Source: Streptosporangium canum (GTDB taxonomy: Bacteria > Actinomycetota > Actinomycetes > Streptosporangiales > Streptosporangiaceae). From it: DNA of 64,000 nt. A model generated the notes under the pieces. It was not told the DNA's origin and searched no databases. It saw only the letters and a program-made list of their open reading frames with translations. The stretch is from the NCBI RefSeq assembly GCF_900113865.1, contig NZ_FOQY01000001.1, positions 62,001-126,000 of the forward strand, written 5' to 3'. The position numbers and the translations under genes were made by a program. This document shows, one piece after another, positions 8,528 to 19,742 of the stretch; within the stretch, counting starts at the first letter, position 1, and the number at the start of each line of letters is the position of its first letter.

Positions 8528-9562
8528 TCAGTCGGTCTGGGTCACCTTGTTGAGACCGCGGGGCGCGTCGGGGTCGATCCCCAGCCTGCGCGCGAGGGCC
8601 TCGGTCAGCAGCTGCCCGGGGACGATGAGGCCGAGCGGGGCGACCCATTCGGGGAGGTCGGGGCCGTTCAACGCGGCGGTGGCGACCGAGGAGAGCGCGG
8701 TGCCGCCACCGACGGTGAAGGCCGAGGCCCCGGCGCCGGTGACCCGCTCGGCGAGCGCCACGGTGCCGGCCAGGGTCGGCCCCTCGCCGGCCGCTACCAG
8801 GATGGCCGGGGTGTCCTCGTCGACCACGGCGATCGGGCCGTGCAGCAGGTCGGCGTAGGACAGGCCCATGGCGTGCAGGTAGCACGCCTCCTTGAGCTTG
8901 AGCGCCAGCTCAAGCGCGGTGGAGAAGGCCAGGCCACGGCCGGAGACCACGACGCCGGGCTTGTCGGCCAGGCCCTCGACGATCTGCTCCAGGTCGCCGG
9001 GCTCCGCGATCAGCTTCTCCACCGCGTCCGGCACCCGCTGCAGGTCGGCGGCGTCGACGTCGGCGCCCAGGCCGAGGCCGAGCACGGCCAGCGCGGCGAG
9101 CTGGGTGGTGTAGGTCTTGGTGGCCGGGACGGCCTTCTCCTCGCCCGCGAGCGTGCACAGCGCGAGGTCGGCGGCCTGGGCCAGGGGGCTCTGCTCGCCG
9201 CCGTTGGTGATGGCCACCGTACGGGCGCCGCAGTCCTTCGCCCAGGCGAGGGTCTCGACGATCTCCTCGGTCCGGCCGGACTGGGAGAGCGCGACGGCCA
9301 GGACGCCGTCGAGGTCCAGCTTGCGCCTGTAGGTGGTGGCGATCGAGGGCGCGGCGAGGGTGGACAGGCGGCCCGTGTGCGCTTCCGCCAGGTAACGGCC
9401 GTAGACTGCGGCATTGTCGGAGGTGCCACGGGCGATGAACAGCAGCTGACGGGTCTGTCCCGCGAGCTTCTGCACCTCCCCGACCCTGGGGAGGAGGGCG
9501 TCCAGCGTGGCTCGCAACGCAGCGGGCTGCTCGGCGATCTCGCTGCGCATCTTGGTCGTCAT
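8528..9562 (-). CDS. SIS-domain aminosugar isomerase/deaminase (NagB-II / GlmS isomerase-like)
   Basis: A 344-residue protein with two SIS domains and no glutaminase domain. IARGTSDNAAVYGRYL and LSQSGRTEEIVET are sugar-phosphate contacts of the GlmS isomerase half, and SYADLLHGPIAVV is also typical. Stand-alone GlmS-like proteins next to GlcNAc PTS genes are usually glucosamine-6-phosphate deaminases (NagB-II), giving fructose-6-P and ammonia. It is divergent from dasR across a double dre site. NagA (GlcNAc-6-P deacetylase) is not in the window. Confidence 0.85.
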   Translation of the reverse strand: MTTKMRSEIAEQPAALRATLDALLPRVGEVQKLAGQTRQLLFIARGTSDNAAVYGRYLAEAHTGRLSTLAAPSIATTYRRKLDLDGVLAVALSQSGRTEEIVETLAWAKDCGARTVAITNGGEQSPLAQAADLALCTLAGEEKAVPATKTYTTQLAALAVLGLGLGADVDAADLQRVPDAVEKLIAEPGDLEQIVEGLADKPGVVVSGRGLAFSTALELALKLKEACYLHAMGLSYADLLHGPIAVVDEDTPAILVAAGEGPTLAGTVALAERVTGAGASAFTVGGGTALSSVATAALNGPDLPEWVAPLGLIVPGQLLTEALARRLGIDPDAPRGLNKVTQTD

Positions 9563-9629
9563 CTAGCGCTCATCCTTCGGTTCGGGCCGGCGAGATCGGG
9601 CCGTTATCGATCCGTCGCCGGTCCGTACG

Positions 9630-9659
9630 TTGACACCCTTTTCCGGCCTGTGGTCTAGT
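9630..9659 (+). promoter_or_regulatory. candidate dasR promoter
   Basis: A perfect TTGACA -35 box at 9630-9635 is followed about 18 bases later by a weak -10 (TCTAGT, 9654-9659) that lies inside the dre palindrome. DasR bound there would cover the -10, consistent with autoregulation. Confidence 0.45.
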
Positions 9660-9672
9660 CCGGACTAGACCA
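9651..9672. promoter_or_regulatory. double dre operator between SIS gene and dasR
   Basis: A perfect 22-bp palindrome made of TGGTCTAGTCC and its complement. Each arm is a near-match to a complete DasR-response element (TGGTCTAGACCA), so two overlapping sites face each other. It lies between divergent SIS and dasR starts and could control both. Confidence 0.75.
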
Positions 9673-9722
9673 GTACGAACCATAACTCATCACTACATCT
9701 CAGATCGAGGGGGGAGGATCCC

Positions 9723-10463
9723 ATGGCTCAGATCGACCCGGACAGCCCGATACCGAAATACTTCCAGCTCCGGGAGATCCTCCTCGACCTCATCGAGAAC
9801 AACGAGCTGGCGATCGGCATGGCGATCCCATCCGAGCGCGAGCTCTGCCAGCGCTTCGGGCTGTCCCGGATGACCGTGCGGCAGGCCGTCGACCACCTGG
9901 TCTCCGAGGGCAGGCTGCAGCGCGTCGCGGGCAAGGGCACCTTCGTGGCCCGCCCCAAGATCGAGATGGCCCTCCGGCTGACCTCCTTCAGCGACGAGAT
10001 GCGCGCCCGGGGCATGGAACCCGGCTCCCGCGACCTGGACCGCCGGGTGGTCAGAGCCAGTGCGCACCTCGCCAGGGAGCTCGGCATCCAGCCGGGGGAC
10101 GAAGTGCACTTCATCGAGCGGCTGCGCACCGCGGCCGACGAGCCCATGTGCATCGAGCGGGCCCACATCCCGGTCTCCCTCGCGCCCGACCTCGACACCC
10201 ACGACCTGACGGGCCGCTCCCTCTACGCGCTGCTCGAGACCCGCTACGGCCTGGTGCTCGACGCGGGCGAGCTCACCATCGACGGCGGCATAGCCGATCC
10301 CGGAGACGCCGACCTGCTGAAACTGCCGCGCGGTGGAGCCGTCCTGCTGCTCCAGCGACGCTCCTTCGCCGGAGGCGTCTGCGCCGAACTCGGGGTCTCC
10401 ACCTACCGCGCCGACCGCTACCAGCTCCGCACGGTCCTGGAAATACCGGCGCGCCGCTCCTGA
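9723..10463 (+). CDS. dasR: GntR/HutC-family regulator, DasR homologue
   Basis: A 246-residue regulator with an N-terminal winged helix (about 8-75; PSERELCQRFGLSRMTVRQAVDHL is the recognition region) and a UTRA ligand domain (about 90-240) that in DasR binds glucosamine-6-P or GlcNAc-6-P. The name rests on domain type, location in a complete GlcNAc-type PTS cluster, and dre-like operators in front of its own gene and ptsH. GGGGGAGG is well spaced before ATG 9723. In Streptomyces DasR represses GlcNAc uptake and chitin genes and links nutrition to development; that role is inferred here. Confidence 0.85.
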   Translation: MAQIDPDSPIPKYFQLREILLDLIENNELAIGMAIPSERELCQRFGLSRMTVRQAVDHLVSEGRLQRVAGKGTFVARPKIEMALRLTSFSDEMRARGMEPGSRDLDRRVVRASAHLARELGIQPGDEVHFIERLRTAADEPMCIERAHIPVSLAPDLDTHDLTGRSLYALLETRYGLVLDAGELTIDGGIADPGDADLLKLPRGGAVLLLQRRSFAGGVCAELGVSTYRADRYQLRTVLEIPARRS

Positions 10464-10499
10464 CCTCCTCCCTCCCCCCACCCCCTGGAGGAAAGTCCG

Positions 10500-11840
10500 A
10501 TGAGTTCCACCTCAGCGGACGCGGGTCCCCCCGCCCCGCCCTCGTCCGGATCCGCCGTGATGAGCGTGCTCCAGCGGCTGGGTCGCTCCCTCATGCTGCC
10601 GATCGCGGTCCTGCCGGCCGCGGGCCTGCTGCTCCGGCTCGGCAAGGACGACCTCGTGGGCCGGACCGACAGCCCCCTACTCGACGACGTCGCCCACGTC
10701 CTCGGCATCGCGGGCGGCACGCTCTTCGACAACCTGCCCATCCTGTTCGCGATCGGCGTCGCCATCGGGTTCGCCCGCAAGGCCGACGGCTCCACCGCAC
10801 TGGCCGCGCTCGTCGGCTACCTGGTCTTCCACGCGGTCAGCATGACCATGTTCTTCAACCTCTTCGACGACCGGCTGAAGGACTCGATCTCCAGCCGGCT
10901 GTTCGACCCCGCCAACCCGGGCGTCCCGGAGGTGGCGCTCAACCTCGGGGCGCAGAACCCGACCCGGGTGCTCGGCGGCATCGTCATGGGCCTCGTCTCC
11001 GCGCTGCTGTGGCAGCGCTACTACCGCACCAAGCTGCCCACCTGGCTGGCCTTCTTCGGCGGGCGCCGCCTGGTGCCGATCCTCACCGCCTTCGCCGGGC
11101 TGGTCCTGGGCGTGTTCTTCGGCTTCATCTGGCCGGTCATCGGCAACTGGCTCCGCGCCTTCGGCGCCTGGCTCGCCGAGAACAGCACGATCGGCGCCGG
11201 GGTCTACGGCATGGTCAACCGCGCGCTGCTCCCGCTGGGCCTGCACCACATCGTCAACAACGTGGTCTGGACCCAGGTGCCGGAGTGCGTGGTCGACGGC
11301 AAGCAGCTCGCCGGCGACCTGGTCTGCTTCAACAACGGCGCCATGGGCTACGGCGGTTTCGAAGCCGGTCTCTACCCGGTCCTCATGTTCGGCCTGCCCG
11401 CCGCGGCGATCGCCATCTGGCGGGCCGCGCCGCCGCACCGCCGCACGGCGGTCGGCTCGATCATGATCTCCGCCGCGCTCACCGCGTTCCTCACCGGGAT
11501 CACCGAGCCGATCGAGTTCGCCTTCATCTTCGTGGCCCCGGTCCTGTTCGTGGTGCACATCGTCCTGACCGGCCTCTCCCTGGCGATCGCCTCCGCCCTG
11601 GGCGCCAAGCTCGCCTTCAGCTTCTCCTCCGGGCTGATCGACCTCGGCCTGTACGGCACCGCCCCCAACGCCCAGGGCGTCCCGATCATCATCGTAATGG
11701 GCCTCGTCTACGCGGTGATCTACTACACCGTGTTCAGCTTCCTGATCAGGAGGCTGAACATCATGACCCCGGGCCGGGAGCCCGAGCCCGACGTCGACTC
11801 CGGCGAGCCCGCCACCGCACCCCCCGCCAGACCGGCCTGA
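10500..11840 (+). CDS. PTS EIIC permease, N-acetylglucosamine family (copy 1)
   Basis: A 446-residue polytopic membrane protein of the glucose/GlcNAc EIIC family, beginning LQRLGRSLMLPIAVLPAAGLLLRLG. The signature GITEPIEFAFIFVAP is the conserved substrate-site loop. No EIIB domain is fused. ATG 10500 follows CTGGAGGAAAG and lies 36 bases after dasR, so the two are probably co-transcribed. A similar EIIC follows, so this is a tandem duplication. Substrate called GlcNAc from context. Confidence 0.88.
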   Translation: MSSTSADAGPPAPPSSGSAVMSVLQRLGRSLMLPIAVLPAAGLLLRLGKDDLVGRTDSPLLDDVAHVLGIAGGTLFDNLPILFAIGVAIGFARKADGSTALAALVGYLVFHAVSMTMFFNLFDDRLKDSISSRLFDPANPGVPEVALNLGAQNPTRVLGGIVMGLVSALLWQRYYRTKLPTWLAFFGGRRLVPILTAFAGLVLGVFFGFIWPVIGNWLRAFGAWLAENSTIGAGVYGMVNRALLPLGLHHIVNNVVWTQVPECVVDGKQLAGDLVCFNNGAMGYGGFEAGLYPVLMFGLPAAAIAIWRAAPPHRRTAVGSIMISAALTAFLTGITEPIEFAFIFVAPVLFVVHIVLTGLSLAIASALGAKLAFSFSSGLIDLGLYGTAPNAQGVPIIIVMGLVYAVIYYTVFSFLIRRLNIMTPGREPEPDVDSGEPATAPPARPA

Positions 11841-11878
11841 CCCGCCCCTCCGGGACGCGGAACGCCCCGCTCCGGTGG

Positions 11879-11906
11879 CCGCGTGGTCACGACCGCGTGG
11901 TCACGG
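11879..11906. repeat. two 14-bp direct repeats upstream of second EIIC
   Basis: CCGCGTGGTCACGA at 11879-11892 is followed immediately by CCGCGTGGTCACGG at 11893-11906. Tandem repeats of this spacing in front of a gene may be a regulator site. Confidence 0.5.
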
Positions 11907-11929
11907 AACCGTGTATTCACGGGACCGGG

Positions 11930-11941
11930 TGGTAGATACCA
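11930..11941. promoter_or_regulatory. degenerate dre-like site upstream of second EIIC
   Basis: TGGTAGATACCA keeps the outer arms of a dre (TGGT and ACCA) but differs in the centre. It lies 41 bases before the start codon. Confidence 0.35.
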
Positions 11942-11946
11942 AGCAT

Positions 11947-11974
11947 CCCCCTGTACGGCGCGGCACGCAGGGGG
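11947..11974 (+). promoter_or_regulatory. hairpin covering the second EIIC ribosome binding site
   Basis: CCCCCTG (11947-11953) pairs with CAGGGGG (11968-11974), and the second arm contains the only purine-rich binding site for ATG 11982. Folding would hide it, so translation may be regulated. Confidence 0.4.
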
Positions 11975-11981
11975 TTCGGGG

Positions 11982-13316
11982 ATGGGCACGGCAGCCGTGG
12001 AACGCGGCCCTTCGATCTGGTCGTCGGTCTTCGCGATACTCCAGCGCATCGGGCGCTCGTTGATGATGCCGATCGCGGTGCTGCCCGCCGCCGGCCTGCT
12101 GCTCAGATTCGGCCAGGAGGACCTCCTCGGCCGGACGGACAACGCCTTCCTCGACCAGGTGGCCGCCGTCTTCGCCGCCGCCGGCGGCGCCCTGTTCGAC
12201 AACCTGCCGCTGCTGTTCGCGGTCGGCGTCGCCATCGGGTTCGCCCGCAAGGCCGACGGCTCCACCGCGCTCGCCGCGGTGGTCGGCTACCTGGTCTTCG
12301 ACCGGGTCAGCAGGACCCTGTTCTTCGCCGCCTCCCCCGCCTCCGAGGTCTACAAGAAGATCGCGCTGACCGTCGTGGGCCCCGACGGACGCCCCCTGCC
12401 GCTGCTCAACCTCGGCGTGCAGAACCCCACCGGGGTCCTGGGCGGCATCGTCATCGGCATCACCGCCGCCCTGCTCTGGCAGCGCTACTACCGGGTCAAG
12501 CTCCCCTCCTGGCTCGCCTTCTTCGGCGGACGGCGGTCCGTCCCGATCGTCACCGCCGTCGCCGCCCTGATCCTCGGGGTGATCTTCGGCCTGCTCTGGC
12601 GGCCGGTCGGCGACTGGCTGGCCACCGTGGGAGACTGGCTGGCCGCCCACGGCACCGTGGGCGCGGGCGTCTACGGCGTGGCCAACCGCCTGCTCATCCC
12701 GATCGGCCTGCACCACTTCCTGAACACGATCGTCTGGTTCACCCTCCCCGAGTGCCGGGCCGGGGTCGACGATGCGACCAGGAACGCCTCCGGCGACCTG
12801 AACTGCTACTTCGCCGGCCAGGACGGTGCCGGGATCTTCATGACCGGCTTCTTCCCGGTGATGATGTTCGGCCTGCTCGGCGCCGCCATCGCGATGTGGC
12901 AGGCGGCTCCGCACGGCAAGCGCGCGACCGTCGGCGGCATCATGCTGTCGGCCGGTCTCACCTCGTTCGTGACCGGCATCACCGAGCCGCTGGAGTTCGC
13001 CTTCATCTTCGTGGCGCCCGTGCTGTTCGTGGTGCACGCGCTCCTCACCGGGCTGTCGATGGCCCTGATGGCCGAGTTGGGGGCCCGGCTCGGGTTCACC
13101 TTCTCCGGGGGCGCCATCGACATGCTCCTCAACGCGGGCAAGTCCAACACCCACCGGATCGTCCTGATCATCGTCTTCGGCCTGATCTACTTCGTCGTCT
13201 ACTACCTGCTGTTCACCATCCTGATCAGGAAACTGAACCTGGCCACCCCGGGCCGCGAGCAGGAGGACGCCGAGCCTCCGCCGGGTACGGCCGCCACCGG
13301 TCCCCCCACCCCCTGA
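11982..13316 (+). CDS. PTS EIIC permease, N-acetylglucosamine family (copy 2)
   Basis: A 444-residue integral membrane protein closely similar to copy 1 (shared LPAAGLLLRFGQEDLLGRTD, AIGFARKADGSTALAAVVGY, GITEPLEFAFIFVAPVLFVVH). It has no EIIB domain and depends on the separate EIIB at 8239-8475 or another. The start is ATG 11982 (MGTAAVERGPS); an in-frame start at 11883 would run through the upstream repeats. The 141-base gap from copy 1 holds direct repeats, a weak dre and a hairpin, so it may have its own control. The last codons recur in altered copies past the stop. Confidence 0.87.
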   Translation: MGTAAVERGPSIWSSVFAILQRIGRSLMMPIAVLPAAGLLLRFGQEDLLGRTDNAFLDQVAAVFAAAGGALFDNLPLLFAVGVAIGFARKADGSTALAAVVGYLVFDRVSRTLFFAASPASEVYKKIALTVVGPDGRPLPLLNLGVQNPTGVLGGIVIGITAALLWQRYYRVKLPSWLAFFGGRRSVPIVTAVAALILGVIFGLLWRPVGDWLATVGDWLAAHGTVGAGVYGVANRLLIPIGLHHFLNTIVWFTLPECRAGVDDATRNASGDLNCYFAGQDGAGIFMTGFFPVMMFGLLGAAIAMWQAAPHGKRATVGGIMLSAGLTSFVTGITEPLEFAFIFVAPVLFVVHALLTGLSMALMAELGARLGFTFSGGAIDMLLNAGKSNTHRIVLIIVFGLIYFVVYYLLFTILIRKLNLATPGREQEDAEPPPGTAATGPPTP

Positions 13317-13400
13317 GGCCGGATACGGCCACCGGGGCCCACCCCCGCACCGACTACGGCCACCGGTCCCCTCGCTCCTGCGCCCGATACGGCCGCCGCC
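13286..13400. repeat. imperfect repeats across the end of the second EIIC gene
   Basis: The motif TACGGCC followed by an A/G-variable CC-CCGG run occurs at 13286 (inside the gene), 13324, 13355 and 13388, with spacings of 38, 31 and 33. The stop is at 13314-13316. This looks like decayed tandem duplication of the 3' end. Confidence 0.55.
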
Positions 13401-13625
13401 GGACCGCCCGTCCCCCGAACGACGTTTCGGCTGTCCTCCCGGAGATCACGACTCATTCCGGAACCCGCCTCCACCCGGTCGGGAACCGATCCAGCTTGAG
13501 GGCATCTTCTCCGCCTAAATGGGCGAAACGCCGGGGATCACGGGGAAGTTGGCGTCCGATGTATCTGGACAGGGGGCCGGAAACTCCTAGATGTGTCAGT
13601 TCCCCCGACGAAAATCGGAGTTGCC
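13317..13625. other. 309-bp gene-free stretch
   Basis: The first 85 bases are the decayed repeats after the EIIC gene. The remainder is less GC-rich than its surroundings and presumably holds the promoter of the Rv3235-like gene. I see no convincing -35/-10 pair, hairpin or short gene. Confidence 0.5.
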
Positions 13626-14135
13626 ATGTCCCGTACGCCACGGCCGGTTCCGCTCCCCCGGATCGCGCCGTCCCCCTCCGCCGAGCCGCCCTACGACGAC
13701 GAGCGCCCGGCCGGGGACGTCCCGGCCGCCCCGCCGTACGTCCAGGGGGCCCTCGCCCTCGCCTACGACCCCGAGCCGGTCGAGCCGCCGGTCCGCAGGC
13801 CGTTGATCTGGGGGCCGCCGGGCGCGGTCCCCGACGATCGACGGCTGCGAGCCCTCGGCCAGGCCGTCGCCGAGATCCTGTCCGGCAGGCGGCCCCCTTC
13901 GAGCGTCTCCGCGCACATGACCGAACGCACCCACGCCGAGCTGGTCAGGAGCGGGAAGATCATCAACTGCACGCGGCCGCCGCTGGTCGGCACGCCGCAC
14001 GTGTCCCAGCCCAAGGACGGGGTCGTGGAGATGTGCGTCCTGGTGCACTGCGGCGACCGGCCGCGCGTGCTGGCGCTGAGACTGGAGCGCAAGGGCGTGC
14101 AGTGGCTGTGCACCGACTTCGAGGCGACCCCCTGA
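13626..14135 (+). CDS. Rv3235 family protein
   Basis: A 169-residue protein with a Pro-rich, probably disordered N-terminus (1-65) and a compact C-terminal domain (about 75-169). That half, with RALGQAVAEILSGRRPPSSVSAHMTER and the tail KGVQWLCTDFEA, is characteristic of the Rv3235 family found near secA in actinobacteria. No catalytic motif or membrane segment is seen. ATG 13626 has GGAG six bases upstream. Function unknown; convergent with secA across a strong hairpin. Confidence 0.75.
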   Translation: MSRTPRPVPLPRIAPSPSAEPPYDDERPAGDVPAAPPYVQGALALAYDPEPVEPPVRRPLIWGPPGAVPDDRRLRALGQAVAEILSGRRPPSSVSAHMTERTHAELVRSGKIINCTRPPLVGTPHVSQPKDGVVEMCVLVHCGDRPRVLALRLERKGVQWLCTDFEATP

Positions 14136-14170
14136 CCGCACGCCGCAGCGCGCGCCCTACCGCGTGAAAG

Positions 14171-14203
14171 CCGAAGGGCCCGCACGGCGTGCGGGCCCTT
14201 CGG
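14171..14203. terminator. bidirectional terminator between Rv3235-like gene and secA
   Basis: A 15-bp perfect stem (CCGAAGGGCCCGCAC and complement) with loop GGC, midway between the two convergent stop codons. Confidence 0.8.
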
Positions 14204-14210
14204 ACGGCGG

Positions 14211-17018
<2,808 letters not shown>

Positions 17019-17270
17019 TTTAGGTAAAGCTCCTCGCAGGTCTTCCGTGGCCGGACCGGCCCGGATGAGGACGAGACACGGTTCTCCGCTGCCATCGTAG
17101 GCGGTTCTACCACCAGACACAGCCACCCTGAAAGACGCTCTTCGCGTCCGGGGAGTTCCCCGCGCCCTTTTTATTGGGAGTAGTAGCCAGCCTAAAGGGT
17201 ATGCCGGTTTGCGCACGCGCATGGCGAAGAGGTCGATTCTACGGGCGCGTCGCGACCCGAGGGAGCCGCC

Positions 17271-17525
17271 GTGGAGGACGACGCGGAGCGGACGAGCCAC
17301 ACGGGCAGGGCGTCGTCATGGCTGGCCGTGACCGTGATCACGCTGGGTTTCGCCATCGGCGGGGTGGGGCTGTGCCTGGGCCCCATGTGGCCGCTGTTCT
17401 GGATGGGCGCGGCCGTGTGCGTCCTGGGCGGAATCCTCCTGCTGGCCTTCCGGGTCTTCCGGGACGCCGTCCTCGAGGCCCCGCGCGCGCCGTACCGGCA
17501 GACCGGGACGGAAACGTCCGAGTGA
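17271..17525 (+). CDS. small two-helix membrane protein (DUF6704-like)
   Basis: An 84-residue protein with two hydrophobic helices (about 17-36 and 42-60) joined by [10 protein letters not shown], plus a short charged tail. The pattern resembles the small actinobacterial HGxxPAAW/DUF6704 proteins. GTG 17271 has GAGGG seven bases upstream. It is divergent from secA; function unknown. Confidence 0.65.
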   Translation: MEDDAERTSHTGRASSWLAVTVITLGFAIGGVGLCLGPMWPLFWMGAAVCVLGGILLLAFRVFRDAVLEAPRAPYRQTGTETSE

Positions 17526-17615
17526 CACCGGCATAAACATTTTGTCGGTGTGTAGCGCTAACCTCGGCGTCATGCTGACGTTCCATCCCCTCCCCGGCTC
17601 CCCCGGGGGCCGATC

Positions 17616-18797
17616 ATGACGGTCACACTCTCCGCCGACGAGGCCCGCCGGATCATCCTCCGCGCCCAGGGCCTGCTCGGCGCCGACGCCCGCCGCGGCG
17701 GCGCCCCCGCGACCCTGCGCCGTCTGGGAGCCGTCCAGCTCGACACGATCTCCGTCCTCGCCCGCTCCCACGAGCTCGTCGCCTACGCCCGTCTCGGCGC
17801 CGTCGGCAGGCAGCGGATCGAGCGCGCCTACTGGGACGACCCGGCCCAGGCCTTCGAATACTGGTGCCACGCCGCCTGCGTCCTGCCGATCGACGACTGG
17901 CCCCTCTACGCCTTCCGGCGCAGGTATCTGCGCGCCAGGAAATTCCGCTGGCACGAGGTTCCCGACAACGTGGACAAGGTGCTGGAGCAGGTGCGCGAGA
18001 GCGGCCCGATCACCACCGCCGACATCGGGGGCGCCAAGAACGGCGGCCCGTGGTGGGACTGGTCCGACTCGAAGATCGCCATCGAGTGGCTGCTGGACAT
18101 CGGCGAGGTCGTCTGCACCCGCCGCGTCGGCTGGCGCCGCGTCTACGATCTGACCGAACGCGCGGTCCCCGCCCACCTCCTGGCCGAGGACCTCTCCGAC
18201 GCCGAGTGCATCACCCGCCTGGCGGGGATCGCCGGCCGCGCCCTCGGCGTGGCCACGCGGGCCGATCTCGTCGACTTCCTCCGCCTCAGGCCCGCCTACG
18301 CCGCCCTCCTGGACGCCTCGTTGCTCGACGGCAGCGCCGGCCTCACCCCGGTCCAGGTCTCCGGCTGGCCGGACCGCTCGGCGAGCGCGTGGGCCGATCC
18401 GGCCGCCCTGGAGGGCGAGCCCCGGGGCCGCCACCGCACGACCCTGCTGTCGCCGTTCGACTCCCTCGTCTGGGACCGCGCCCGGACCGCCCGCGTCTTC
18501 GGCTTCAACCACCGGCTTGAGGCCTACGTCCCCAAGGAGAAGCGCGTCCACGGCTACTTCACGATGCCCGTCCTCGCCGGGGGCCGGCTGATAGGCCGGG
18601 TCGATCCCGCCCGGGAGGGCTCCACCCTGGTCGGCCGCCAGGTCAGCCTCGAACCCGGCGTCAACCAGCGCAAGGGCGCCGAGTCACTGGCCGGCGCGCT
18701 GTGGGAGGCAGCGAGCTGGGTCGGCTGCGACGACGTCCGCGTCGACCGCGTCGACCCGCACCTGTCCGCGCCCCTGCGGCACGCCCTGACCCGCTGA
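17616..18797 (+). CDS. YcaQ/AlkX-type DNA glycosylase (winged-helix protein)
   Basis: A 393-residue protein of the HTH_42/YcaQ family, which unhooks DNA crosslinks and bulky alkyl-purines. The catalytic Q-x-D motif is visible as AVQLDTISVLARSHELV near residues 36-40. QxD points to the broad-range AlkX branch rather than the QxQ azinomycin-resistance AlkZ branch (distinction from the literature). Further family marks are LLSPFDSLVWDR and FNHRLEAYVPKEKRVHGYFTMPVL. It stands alone, without a biosynthetic cluster nearby. Tandem repeats begin at its stop codon. Confidence 0.82.
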   Translation: MTVTLSADEARRIILRAQGLLGADARRGGAPATLRRLGAVQLDTISVLARSHELVAYARLGAVGRQRIERAYWDDPAQAFEYWCHAACVLPIDDWPLYAFRRRYLRARKFRWHEVPDNVDKVLEQVRESGPITTADIGGAKNGGPWWDWSDSKIAIEWLLDIGEVVCTRRVGWRRVYDLTERAVPAHLLAEDLSDAECITRLAGIAGRALGVATRADLVDFLRLRPAYAALLDASLLDGSAGLTPVQVSGWPDRSASAWADPAALEGEPRGRHRTTLLSPFDSLVWDRARTARVFGFNHRLEAYVPKEKRVHGYFTMPVLAGGRLIGRVDPAREGSTLVGRQVSLEPGVNQRKGAESLAGALWEAASWVGCDDVRVDRVDPHLSAPLRHALTR

Positions 18798-18893
18798 ACA
18801 CCGGCCCCGCCCACCCGCCGGGCTCAAGGCCCGTTGAACGCCGGACCCGCCCACCAGCGGGCCTGGGCCCGCTGACCCGCGGGTCCGCCGACC
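18792..18893. repeat. three degenerate ~40-bp repeats starting at the YcaQ-like stop
   Basis: Units begin at 18792, 18832 and 18870, each with CG(C/T)TGA; the first TGA is the gene's stop. Shared blocks include CCGCCCACC after each of the first two stops. The third copy is shorter and more divergent. Confidence 0.65.
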
Positions 18894-18904
18894 ACCGCAC
18901 CCGC

Positions 18905-18936
18905 GGGTGCGGCGCCCCGTCCGGGGCGCCGCACCC
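18905..18936. terminator. bidirectional terminator
   Basis: A 14-bp perfect stem (GGGTGCGGCGCCCC and complement) with loop GTCC, between the convergent YcaQ-like gene and the NarL-type regulator. Confidence 0.8.
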
Positions 18937-18942
18937 GGCGCG

Positions 18943-19647
18943 TCAGGTGATCTCGAGCATCCGCTCGCGGACCGCGTAGACCACCGCCTCCATCCTGGAG
19001 TGGAGCTGGAGCTTGTCCAGGATGTTGCGGACGTGGTTCTTCACGGTGTTCTCAGAGATGAACAACTGCTTGGCGATCTCGCGGTTGTTCATCCCCTTGG
19101 CGACCAGGCGGAGCACCTCCATCTCCCGGTCGGTCAACCGGGGGACGGGGAGCTGGGGGGGCCGCTCGGCCTCCTTGCGGCTCATGTTCGCGAACTCGGT
19201 GATGAGCTTGGCGGCCATCGCCGGATTGATGAGCGACTGTCCCTCGTGGACGCCGCGCACGGCCTCCGGGACCTCGTCGAGCTGCACGTTCTTCAGCAGG
19301 TAGCCGGTGGCACCCGCTTTGATCGCCTCGAAGAGGTCCTCCTCCTCGTCGCTCACCGTCAGCATGATGATCCGTGTGCTCGGCACCGAGGCCTTGATCG
19401 CACGCGCGGCCTCGATGCCGCTCCTACGGGGCATCCGGACGTCCATGAGCATGACATCGGGGGTGAGGCGGTCGGCGAGCTCGACCGCTTCTTGACCGTC
19501 GCTCGCCTCGCCGACCACCTCGATGTCCGTCTCCGCGCTCAGCGCCATTTCCAGACTGCGCCGGATCAGCGCGTGGTCATCGACGATGAGCACGCGGATC
19601 GGGTCACCACTCCTGGCAGGGCGGGTCGCCTCGTCGGGTTCCGTCAC
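18943..19647 (-). CDS. NarL/LuxR-family response regulator (orphan)
   Basis: A 234-residue regulator: receiver domain about 17-135 with phosphorylatable Asp69 (DVMLMDVRMP) and conserved LTVSD and YLLKN positions, then a LuxR-type helix-turn-helix (RLTDREMEVLRLVAKGMNNREIAKQLFISENTVKNHVRN). No kinase gene is adjacent, so its partner is unknown. The same kind of regulator lies next to hpf in other actinomycetes (from memory). The stop is seven bases from a strong hairpin. Confidence 0.88.
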   Translation of the reverse strand: MTEPDEATRPARSGDPIRVLIVDDHALIRRSLEMALSAETDIEVVGEASDGQEAVELADRLTPDVMLMDVRMPRRSGIEAARAIKASVPSTRIIMLTVSDEEEDLFEAIKAGATGYLLKNVQLDEVPEAVRGVHEGQSLINPAMAAKLITEFANMSRKEAERPPQLPVPRLTDREMEVLRLVAKGMNNREIAKQLFISENTVKNHVRNILDKLQLHSRMEAVVYAVRERMLEIT

Positions 19648-19742
19648 GCCTCCTCCTCGGGGGGCCAGAGCCGTTGGACCGCCATGATTACATGGGTTTC
19701 AGGGTCCTCGGGTTGGTCGGAGAGGATCTTCAAACGCGTCTG

